Source of the DNA: Methanobacteriota archaeon
GTDB lineage: Archaea > Thermoplasmatota > Poseidoniia > Poseidoniales > Poseidoniaceae
Assembly: GCA_011525095.1 (NCBI GenBank)
Contig: WTIV01000080.1
Location: forward strand, 4,424 to 13,862
Direction of reading: 5' to 3'
DNA length: 9,439 bases
Shown: piece after piece, positions 1-5,709 of the stretch
Layout of the letters: each line of letters begins with the position of its first letter
How positions within the stretch are numbered: position 1 is the first letter of the stretch
The notes under the pieces: generated by a model
Databases searched by the model: none
Seen by the model: only the letters and a program-made list of their open reading frames with translations
Told to the model about the DNA's origin: nothing
Position numbers and translations under genes: made by a program

Positions 1-116
1 ACAGGGTCTTTTGGTCTACCCACTACAGTTTCGATTGTTTCTAGCGAACCAGCACTACTTGCAATAGTAGATTGGTATGTTCCCAAATCAATTCCAACAT
101 AGAGTCTTTCTCCCAT
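1..116 (-). CDS. MamK/MreB-like actin-family ATPase, N-terminal fragment (cut by window edge)
   Basis: Only the first 38 codons and two bases of the next are present; the gene continues beyond base 1. The start ATG (116-114) is preceded by a clear Shine-Dalgarno GGTGAG (127-122) with a 5-nt spacer, so the start is well supported. The protein opens with MGERLYVGIDLGTYQST. This is the phosphate-1 loop of the actin/Hsp70/MreB ATPase fold (hydrophobic-GIDLGT followed by polar residues), and it continues with a second strand and VVGRPKDP. From memory, the magnetosome actin MamK begins very similarly (GIDLGT, then VVGYPKD), and that spacing fits MamK/MreB-like filament proteins better than DnaK. 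It lies 75 nt downstream of the protease gene on the same strand. The family assignment to an actin-like ATPase is good; the MamK-like subgroup is an inference from about 35 residues. Confidence 0.72.
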   Translation of the reverse strand, partial: MGERLYVGIDLGTYQSTIASSAGSLETIETVVGRPKDP

Positions 117-129
117 TTTTACTCACCTT

Positions 130-142
130 TGTCCTTCGGACA
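130..142 (-). promoter_or_regulatory. Small hairpin in the 5' leader of the actin-like gene
   Basis: On the minus strand TGTCC-GAA-GGACA forms a perfect 5-bp stem with a 3-nt loop. It ends three bases before the Shine-Dalgarno GGTGAG (127-122) of the actin-like gene. In the transcript it would sit directly beside the ribosome binding site, or lie in the spacer after the protease gene. A 5-bp stem is expected by chance in a sequence of this size, so only its position makes it worth recording. Confidence 0.25.
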
Positions 143-191
143 TTTGCGCCACGAAGTTACCTGTCTTAATGTTCACTCGCGAGAAAATTCC

Positions 192-2246
192 TCACTCTTC
201 CTCTCTAAAAGGCGAGGGAACTTCTGAAAAAACCCTTCTTTCGAGGCCCCTAAACATTACACTGGCAGCCACAATAGCTCCAAAAACGACTCCGAAAACA
301 CCCCAGAGCAAAACACGATTTTGTTCGGTCTCCCCTTCTTTAGTAATTACAGGCTCCTCCTTCAAATCATCAAGCAAAGGAGAAATCCACCAAATCGAGA
401 AATTGTTACTCGAATATGAGGAAATTAGAGCCGTAGTCCAAAGTGAATTATTGTCATCTACAGCTAATACCTCTAGCCTCCAATCGTGCCTGTTAATTGG
501 CCTAGGGACCAAGTCTTGTGCGATATTGATAGTACAACTAATGTTGGAAATTGTCACAGACACGAGAGCACAATCAGTTAGATCAACTGAAAAGTTTGAG
601 TTATTTAATCTGAGTACTACTGCATAACCATCTCCTTCAAAATCAGTTACAGATAATGAAATTGAAATGTTTTCAGAATAATTTTCACCACCCATGGGCC
701 CCTCAATAATTGAGATGACAGGAGCCGTATTTGGGGCGAATTCCTCAACCCCTGTTGCCACTAGACCAAAACCTACCTTTGTTCCATTTACCCCCAACAT
801 TCCCGAGTTAGTACCTTCATGTACGCCATTAGCGACAACTTCAATTCTCAACCAGTCAACATTTTCTAGTTGGGAAGAAGATAGGCGAACCATAACTGTA
901 GTCTCATTTGTAGAATTGAGACTTAATGGGCTCACAACTGAGCTGTAGTACATTTGGCTATACCCGGAACTACCTATCGAGTCATCAATGGCAAATTTAC
1001 CCTCAGAGGTATGAATTATCAATCGTAAATCATCGATTTCGTATTCATTTGGTCTTGCGTTGTAAGATAGTACAACTTCAACATCCTCATTTGGAATTGG
1101 ATAGAGATATTCACTCCAACTTTCATTTTCCGACAAGAAAGGACCAACTGCTTCAGAACCATTCCACGGGTTAGACAGTAAACCACTCATGTTTCCTCCT
1201 CGAGATTGGATTATTGATTTCCAATCTTCAACGAAATAAGAGTCATGGGCGTAATATCCACCTTCGAAAGTATCCAGCAAAGGCCTACCATAACCTTGCA
1301 TTTCGTCCGGCTGGTTGCTACCGATTCCTTCTGCAGAAGCCGCTAACATTGCTCTAAGCATGGGCGCAGAGGGCGTGTATCCGTAATCTTCCTCGATCAT
1401 CTGCTGTAACAAAGCAGTAAAAGACGCAGCCATTGGCGCAGCCATCGAAGTCCCAGTCATCGTAAACGAGCCGTTGTTTAGACTATCTTGAGTACCATCC
1501 GCTTTAGCAGAAAGAACATTCATACCAGGCGCAGCAACAAATGTCCCCCTACGACCATTCACATCAGGACCGTGTGAATTACCGGGCCACAAACTTGCAT
1601 TTTCTTCTGAATCACTAGCTACAACTGAAACTACATTGTATGCATTAGATGGCTCAAGCATCGTATTGCCAGTATTTCCGGGAGCGACAAACACTAGTGA
1701 CCAGGGGTTCTCGTAAGTCCACTCATCAATCATTCGACTGCGCTCTGTGTAATCTTCAGTATTGTCTCCCCACGACCACGAGTTAATCACGGCACCAAAT
1801 CTAGATGATTCCGCCAGTAAAGTAGTGACATCTTCGGGTGCTTGCCAGCCATTAGAATCTACAATATCTTGAATCACTAATTTGGCCCCACTAGACAAAG
1901 AAATCGACTCATTTGTTCCGTCGATGTGCGAGCACGCAAGAATTCCAGCAATGTGTGTACCATGTCGGAATTGCTGATGACCCTGAGTGTCCCAACCATC
2001 AACTGAGTCATTTAGATGCAAAATCTTCCTATGACCTTCTCCCGGGGTACCGACATCGGTTGTAGAATTTCTAAAGCATGAGTGGTCCATATCAATTCCA
2101 GTATCAGCAACCGCGATTACAATACCCGAACCATCTAGATGAGCAAGAGAAGAATCCTCTTCCACTCCCATGATGTTTGAGGACCCTAAAACAGGGCTTA
2201 CAGAGCAGATTACTAATCCTAATATTAGCAACACTGCGCCTCGCAT
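192..2246 (-). CDS. Secreted, C-terminally membrane-anchored subtilisin-like serine protease (S8 family)
   Basis: A 684-residue extracellular endopeptidase. Residues 1-21 form a Sec-type signal peptide (MRGAVLLILGLVICSVSPVL, small residues after). The peptidase S8 catalytic set is complete: Asp48 in VADTGID, His95 in HGTHIAG, oxyanion Asn191 in APGNTGN and Ser267 in GTSMAAP. Residues about 335-500 look like a beta-rich P-type or jelly-roll accessory domain. Residues about 505-605 contain an Ig/cadherin-like module (VTDFEGDG). A hydrophobic segment at about 645-665 is followed by a short Arg/Glu tail (GLERR...REEE), giving a type I topology with the enzyme outside. More than a dozen Asn-X-Ser/Thr sequons fit an archaeal surface glycoprotein. 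The catalytic Asp lies only about 27 residues after the predicted cleavage site, so no I9-type propeptide is visible. The start at 2246 is preceded by GAGGGT. It is transcribed away from the eL20 operon, with the actin-like gene 75 nt downstream. Confidence 0.93.
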   Translation of the reverse strand: MRGAVLLILGLVICSVSPVLGSSNIMGVEEDSSLAHLDGSGIVIAVADTGIDMDHSCFRNSTTDVGTPGEGHRKILHLNDSVDGWDTQGHQQFRHGTHIAGILACSHIDGTNESISLSSGAKLVIQDIVDSNGWQAPEDVTTLLAESSRFGAVINSWSWGDNTEDYTERSRMIDEWTYENPWSLVFVAPGNTGNTMLEPSNAYNVVSVVASDSEENASLWPGNSHGPDVNGRRGTFVAAPGMNVLSAKADGTQDSLNNGSFTMTGTSMAAPMAASFTALLQQMIEEDYGYTPSAPMLRAMLAASAEGIGSNQPDEMQGYGRPLLDTFEGGYYAHDSYFVEDWKSIIQSRGGNMSGLLSNPWNGSEAVGPFLSENESWSEYLYPIPNEDVEVVLSYNARPNEYEIDDLRLIIHTSEGKFAIDDSIGSSGYSQMYYSSVVSPLSLNSTNETTVMVRLSSSQLENVDWLRIEVVANGVHEGTNSGMLGVNGTKVGFGLVATGVEEFAPNTAPVISIIEGPMGGENYSENISISLSVTDFEGDGYAVVLRLNNSNFSVDLTDCALVSVTISNISCTINIAQDLVPRPINRHDWRLEVLAVDDNNSLWTTALISSYSSNNFSIWWISPLLDDLKEEPVITKEGETEQNRVLLWGVFGVVFGAIVAASVMFRGLERRVFSEVPSPFREEE

Positions 2247-2257
2247 ATACCCTCTGA

Positions 2258-2282
2258 TAATACTTCAACGGTTGAAGATTTA
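2258..2282. promoter_or_regulatory. Imperfect 25-bp palindrome in the divergent promoter region (possible operator)
   Basis: The core CTTCAACGGTTGAAG (2263-2277) is a perfect 7-1-7 inverted repeat. Two mismatched positions further out the arms resume as TAA (2258-2260) and TTA (2280-2282), so 10 of 12 positions pair. It lies 12 to 36 bases upstream of the protease start and 54 bases upstream of the eL20 start, and it overlaps the A/T-rich stretches that would serve as a TATA element for the protease (TAAATC at 2282-2277 on the minus strand). A dimeric repressor site is a reasonable inference; no regulator is identified. Confidence 0.4.
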
Positions 2283-2305
2283 CACACACGGCTTCGCGAC
2301 GGCGC

Positions 2306-2312
2306 GTTTAAG
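2306..2312 (+). promoter_or_regulatory. TATA-like element for the eL20-prefoldin-ftsY operon
   Basis: GTTTAAG, preceded by the G/C-rich GACGGCGC that could act as a BRE, is centred about 27 bases before the eL20 start codon at 2337. That is the normal archaeal TATA-to-start-site distance, so transcription would begin at or next to the ATG and give a leaderless message. This agrees with the lack of a good GGTGA-type ribosome binding site in front of this first gene, whereas the next genes have one. Assignment is by eye. Confidence 0.4.
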
Positions 2313-2336
2313 ACACGTTCGCAGGTCGGCGGAAGC

Positions 2337-2606
2337 ATGCAAGCCTTCCGTATATCCGGCACAGCACCATTTGGCAGCCAGAGACAAAAGTTTAGCATGG
2401 ACATTGTAGCAAGTTCATCAGATGACGCAGAGCACCGCTGCTACTCTATCATTGGTTCACGCCACAAGGCAAACCGCCGTACAATCAAAATCGAATCTGT
2501 TCAAGAAATCGATCCTAGGACATCTAGCGAGCCAATGGTCCTGAACGCTTTCAGAGACCAAATCGAAGCAGCTGGCGGCACTATTGCACCTCAAGAAGAA
2601 GAGTGA
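2337..2606 (+). CDS. rpl18a: Large-subunit ribosomal protein eL20 (L18a / archaeal LX)
   Basis: An 89-residue protein of the size expected for archaeal LX (about 75-90 residues), a one-domain version of eukaryotic L18a that binds 23S rRNA on the large subunit. The family features are an N-terminal strand (MQAFRISGTA), a central helix ending in the GSRHKANRRTIKI motif (usually GSKH/GSKY...KR...I.I) and the following VQEIDP turn, then a short C-terminal helix and an acidic tail. ATG 2337 gives the expected N-terminus without extension. Prefoldin alpha and FtsY follow, which is the conserved euryarchaeal order. The aIF6, L31e and L39e genes that commonly precede LX are absent; a divergent protease gene is there instead. 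Confidence 0.9.
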   Translation: MQAFRISGTAPFGSQRQKFSMDIVASSSDDAEHRCYSIIGSRHKANRRTIKIESVQEIDPRTSSEPMVLNAFRDQIEAAGGTIAPQEEE

Positions 2607-2658
2607 ATAACAATCGTCGGGTTCTTCACACAGGGCCCCTTCGCGGTAGGTGAGCGAG

Positions 2659-3159
2659 ATGGTCGATTCAAACGAATTACAAAGATTGGCTCGACTTGTC
2701 GATATGAATAAACAAAGACTCGATGAGATTAATCAACAAATCGAGAGAATTGAAGTCGTCCAATTAGAACACGACGATACAAGAAGAGCATTGTCCGCAC
2801 TATCTGGAGGTAAGAGCGGACATATTGCTCTTGGGGCCGGAGTTATGGTCCCAATCCCTAGCAATGCGACCACAATCGTAGACCTCGGAAGCGGAGTATT
2901 TGGAGAAAGGTCCCCCGATAGCGCAAAAGAATTGGTTTCTAAGAGGCTAGAAGACCTTACAGAATTGAAATCACAATTCGAAGCAGACGCTGCTATGTTA
3001 ACTCAGAGAATCGAAGAGTTGGCTACCACTTTCGAAAAAGCCGCGAAAGAAGTGACAGAATCAAACCAAGAAACAGAGGTAGAATCTCCAAAAACCGAAG
3101 AAAAACCATCCAGGCGTAAGCGAAGAGGATTCGGTGGAGAGTTAACCCTCGATGATTAG
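2659..3159 (+). CDS. pfdA: Prefoldin subunit alpha
   Basis: Subunit of the hexameric alpha2-beta4 chaperone that captures unfolded nascent proteins in the cytoplasm and passes them to the thermosome. The 166-residue protein has the prefoldin layout: an N-terminal coiled-coil helix (about 2-48, heptads of Leu/Ile with Gln/Glu/Arg), a central double beta-hairpin (about 54-84, including IALGAGVMVPIP and TTIVDLGSGVFGER) and a C-terminal coiled-coil helix (about 86-134). A further tail of about 30 residues is charged, first Glu-rich and then basic (SRRKRRGFGG), making it somewhat longer than the usual 140-150. I chose ATG 2659 because AGGTGAG (2648-2654) lies four bases upstream. An in-frame GTG at 2650 would add three residues but falls inside that ribosome binding site. 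It starts 52 nt after eL20 and ends 9 nt before ftsY. Confidence 0.9.
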   Translation: MVDSNELQRLARLVDMNKQRLDEINQQIERIEVVQLEHDDTRRALSALSGGKSGHIALGAGVMVPIPSNATTIVDLGSGVFGERSPDSAKELVSKRLEDLTELKSQFEADAAMLTQRIEELATTFEKAAKEVTESNQETEVESPKTEEKPSRRKRRGFGGELTLDD

Positions 3160-3168
3160 GTGGTATGA

Positions 3169-4611
3169 ATGGGTCTGTTCGATAAATTCCGAAAAAAGGT
3201 CAGAGACGCAGCATCTGAGGTTGATACTGATTCTCTCTCAGCAGAGGAAGGTAGCGATGAAGCGCTTGAAGCTCTTTCACATCAGGAGAAAATGACTCAA
3301 AGCGAGTCACAACAGAAGGAAATTCTAGCAAGCAGAACACACCATCCTTCTCACAAAACACAACCTGATTTTGGAGAAGAGGAAGAAGAATGGGAAGATT
3401 TTGATAACGAAGAAGACCTTTCTTTACCCTCGAACAACGATGACGAATGGGACGACTGGGAAGAGGATGAAGAATACACGCTTCCTACAAAACTAACTCG
3501 CAAAGAAAAGAAAATTCTTGCTAAAGCGGCAAAGAAAGAGGCCTCTAGGAAAAAAACCCAGCAAAAAGAAATGAAGAAACGTGGCGCTAAAGAAGTCAAG
3601 AGATTAGCAGGCTCAAAAGTAGACCTTCACATGATGAGGACTACAACAGGAAGGCAACTTGTCGAGGTTAAAGCAGCGCCAACCGGTGGAATTGGAACTA
3701 TCGAAGACGATGGAATAACCATCGATTTAGGTGGCGGTGTTGTCGAATCTGGCGGCCGAGTAATCAAAGAAAGCGAAGCACTGAACAATCTGTTGGAAGA
3801 ATTGGAGTGGATTATGCTAGAATCTGACATATCTTCTGATGCGGTTTCCGCGGTAATGAGCGCTCTAAAACGGAATCTAATTGGGCAGAGATTGCGCAAA
3901 GGCGCAGATCTCTCAAAGGTACTTGAGGCGAGTCTAAAGAGGGCGCTGAGAGGAATTTTGAACGCAGGATATTGGGACTTCTATTCTTCGATTCAGAGCT
4001 TTATCGACAAAGGAGATACACCTGCTGTGATCATGTTCGTCGGCGTTAACGGAACTGGTAAAACCACTACCGTAGCAAAGGTTGCTCACAATTTACAGAA
4101 GCGCGGGCTATCTGTCATAGCCGCCGCGGGAGACACATTCAGAGCAGGAGCAATCGAACAACTTGAGACTCACTGTGAAAGACTAGGTATTCGCTGTGTA
4201 TCTTCACAAAGAGGCGGAGATAGCGCAGCAATTGCTAGAGATGCGGTCGAATCAGCGAGAGCGAAGAACATCGACGTGGTCTTAGTTGATACAGCAGGTA
4301 GAATGCAAAACAAATCCAATTTAATGGCAGAACTTGAGAAGGTTCGCAGGGTTGCAAACCCACATTTGACATTGTTCGTAGGCGATGCTCTAGCGGGCAA
4401 TGATGCAGTGGACCAAGCAAAAAATTTCCAACAAATGCTGAAATTTGATGGAGCGGTTCTGACTAAGTTAGATACCGATGCAAAGGGTGGTGCCGGACTA
4501 TCTATTGCTCATGCAACAGGGCAACCAATCGTTTTGTGCGGGGTTGGCCAAGAGTACGACGATCTAATGCAATTTGACCCAGATTGGTTATTGCAACAAC
4601 TATTCGAGTGA
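3169..4611 (+). CDS. ftsY: Signal recognition particle receptor FtsY (SRP GTPase)
   Basis: The membrane-associated GTPase that docks SRP-ribosome complexes at the translocon by forming a heterodimer with SRP54. It has 480 residues. The N-terminus MGLFDKFRKKV is a short amphipathic basic helix like that used for membrane contact in bacterial FtsY. It is followed by a very acidic stretch (about 67-104), a Lys-rich stretch (about 107-149) and a Gly-rich segment (about 150-200) before the helical N domain (about 203-282). The G domain is complete: G1 GVNGTGKTT (292-300), G2 DTFRAGA (322-328), G3 DTAGR (374-378), G4 TKLD (432-435) with DAKGGAGLS after it, and closing GVGQ (458-461). AGGTGG (3158-3163), overlapping the prefoldin stop codon, is its ribosome binding site, which suggests translational coupling. 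The disordered N-terminal half is long for an archaeal FtsY. Confidence 0.97.
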   Translation: MGLFDKFRKKVRDAASEVDTDSLSAEEGSDEALEALSHQEKMTQSESQQKEILASRTHHPSHKTQPDFGEEEEEWEDFDNEEDLSLPSNNDDEWDDWEEDEEYTLPTKLTRKEKKILAKAAKKEASRKKTQQKEMKKRGAKEVKRLAGSKVDLHMMRTTTGRQLVEVKAAPTGGIGTIEDDGITIDLGGGVVESGGRVIKESEALNNLLEELEWIMLESDISSDAVSAVMSALKRNLIGQRLRKGADLSKVLEASLKRALRGILNAGYWDFYSSIQSFIDKGDTPAVIMFVGVNGTGKTTTVAKVAHNLQKRGLSVIAAAGDTFRAGAIEQLETHCERLGIRCVSSQRGGDSAAIARDAVESARAKNIDVVLVDTAGRMQNKSNLMAELEKVRRVANPHLTLFVGDALAGNDAVDQAKNFQQMLKFDGAVLTKLDTDAKGGAGLSIAHATGQPIVLCGVGQEYDDLMQFDPDWLLQQLFE

Positions 4612-4620
4612 GTGATTATT

Positions 4621-4992
4621 GTGGCGCAAGAGTTCTTTGATGACGAAAATAGCGCCCATCTTTTCCAACTTATTCACATGCTACAAAGAAGTGCAATGAT
4701 GCACATGGGTATGATCCAAGATAGTGAGGGAAGAGTCCATTACAACCTGGGAGAAACAAAAGCAGCAATCGATACACTATCGATGTTGAAGGCAAAAATG
4801 ACAGGTAATTTAACGCCAAAAGAGAGTACAATGCTGAACGGAATAATTTCCGAACTTCAGTTACAATTTGTCAAAGCGCCATCTAGGCAAAGAGCGCTTG
4901 AAGACCAGGTTGCAGAATCAGAAGCGGTCAGAGAGACATTCACCAACCCACAAGAAGGACCATCGGAAATTATTGCAGATGAGGAAGAATGA
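4621..4992 (+). CDS. DUF1844-like small helical protein
   Basis: A 123-residue soluble protein of unknown function. Residues about 13-86 carry the pattern I know from DUF1844: an N-terminal helix LFQLIHMLQRSAMMHMGMI, a short turn (QDSEGRVHYNL), then a helix with AAIDTLSMLKAKMTGNLTP (49-66) and a last helix ending ELQLQFVKAP. The typical family version reads roughly IDLLEMLxxKTxGNLT. The C-terminal 35 residues are Glu-rich and probably unstructured. Two GTG starts are possible. GTG 4612 abuts the ftsY stop with no spacer. I prefer GTG 4621 because GTGAT (4612-4616) sits four bases upstream as a ribosome binding site and the protein then begins MAQEFF. It is certainly co-transcribed with ftsY. 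DUF1844 is mostly known from bacteria; in bacteria it has no assigned activity that I know of. Confidence 0.8.
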   Translation: MAQEFFDDENSAHLFQLIHMLQRSAMMHMGMIQDSEGRVHYNLGETKAAIDTLSMLKAKMTGNLTPKESTMLNGIISELQLQFVKAPSRQRALEDQVAESEAVRETFTNPQEGPSEIIADEEE

Positions 4993-5005
4993 CCTCTTTT
5001 GCCGC

Positions 5006-5011
5006 TTTTAT
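5006..5011 (+). promoter_or_regulatory. Possible internal promoter (TATA-like) before the receiver-domain gene
   Basis: TTTTAT lies in the 36-base gap after the DUF1844-like gene, behind a run of T (4996-5000) that could end part of the upstream transcript. A TATA element here would start transcription near 5032-5036, giving a leader of about 20 nt before ATG 5056 that contains GGGTG. It is a short motif seen by eye, so support is weak. Confidence 0.25.
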
Positions 5012-5055
5012 CCGGTTGATTCATTTGTGTGAAGTCTTACGAGTGGGTGTTACGT

Positions 5056-5709
5056 ATGGTTAGAGTAACCGATGTTGAAGACGAGGAAGCACCAACAGTG
5101 CTTATCGTTGACAACAACCAAATGTCCTTACACAGACTAACCAATATTTTTCGCCAAAGGGAATTCAACGTAGTTACTTGCGAAGACGGGGATAGAGCTG
5201 TTGACGAATACATCCGCCTAGACCCAGAACTAGTTGTTCTATCCCTAGATATACCCTCTATGGATGGGCACTTAGCAGCACTCGAAATGCGTGAACACGG
5301 GAAAGATTGCAGAATTCTATTCTCAGCACCAAAGCGCCAGGCACAACTTGCACAAGATGCAACGCACTCCGCAGGGGCAATTGGCTGGGTTGAAAAACCA
5401 ATTACTGCAGCAGCAATCGACTCGATTTGGAATTTGGTTCTCGGACCAATTCCTGATGCTCCGGGACTGGAAGACTTGGACACAATCCACCCTGTTGAAG
5501 AGATGATTGAAGTCGAAAAAGACGAGGGTCCAATGCCACTCCCGCTTCCAGATATTGCACCTTTAGCATTACCAATTAATCCATTACCCGTTGAAGCGCA
5601 GACTCCAGCCAAGAAGTCGAGCAAAGCAAAACGCTTGCTGATCGTACTGGTAATTTTCAGTGGCTTGGGGGCTGCTGGTTGGTATGCATGGTCGAATGGA
5701 CTGATTTGA
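5056..5709 (+). CDS. Membrane-anchored response-regulator receiver-domain protein with degenerate phosphorylation site
   Basis: 217 residues: a receiver (REC) domain at about 14-130, a Pro- and Glu-rich linker (about 131-185), a basic patch (KKSSKAKR) and a single hydrophobic span (about 194-212) close to the C-terminus. This predicts a tail-anchored protein with the REC domain in the cytoplasm. REC landmarks are VLIVDNN (Asp19-Asn20, where most receivers have two acidic residues), LVVLSLDIPSMDG (59-71), the Ser/Thr switch in ILFSA (Ser90) and the conserved Lys in VEKP (Lys114). Aligned on the P-x-M-D-G motif, the phospho-acceptor Asp position is Ser63, with a nearby Asp65 shifted by two. No DNA-binding or enzymatic output domain is present. 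ATG 5056 is chosen because GGGTG lies six bases upstream; GTG 5029 would add nine residues. The 3' end overlaps a minus-strand gene by 53 bp. Confidence 0.82.
   Translation: MVRVTDVEDEEAPTVLIVDNNQMSLHRLTNIFRQREFNVVTCEDGDRAVDEYIRLDPELVVLSLDIPSMDGHLAALEMREHGKDCRILFSAPKRQAQLAQDATHSAGAIGWVEKPITAAAIDSIWNLVLGPIPDAPGLEDLDTIHPVEEMIEVEKDEGPMPLPLPDIAPLALPINPLPVEAQTPAKKSSKAKRLLIVLVIFSGLGAAGWYAWSNGLI

Noticed and set aside
176..183. CTCGCGAG 8-bp palindrome near the end of the protease gene
   Set aside because: Eight-base palindromes are expected by chance in 9.4 kb, and there is no extension of the arms or repeat elsewhere that I noticed.
169..1174. Plus-strand open frames of 82-152 codons inside the protease gene
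   Set aside because: They are antisense shadows of a gene with complete signal peptide, catalytic motifs and membrane anchor; their translations are low-complexity Ser/Thr-rich without recognisable domains.
2607..2658. GGGCCCC and G/C-rich spacer between eL20 and prefoldin, considered as a terminator or processing site
   Set aside because: No stem of meaningful length and no T-tract; the spacing and the downstream ribosome binding site fit an ordinary operon spacer.
3351..3599. Minus-strand open frame rich in Ser and Phe opposite the ftsY linker
   Set aside because: It is the reverse reading of the acidic and Lys-rich codons of the linker; composition alone explains it and there is no ribosome binding site or domain.
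5221..5268. Reading the receiver as a normal response regulator with Asp65 as phospho-acceptor
   Set aside because: Asp65 is only two residues before Pro67, whereas in CheY-like receivers the acceptor is four residues before this Pro, so Ser63 is the aligned position; kept as an open alternative in the finding.
5037..5624. 195-codon minus-strand open frame opposite the receiver gene
   Set aside because: Ser-rich antisense translation with no domain; the plus-strand REC motifs are clear.
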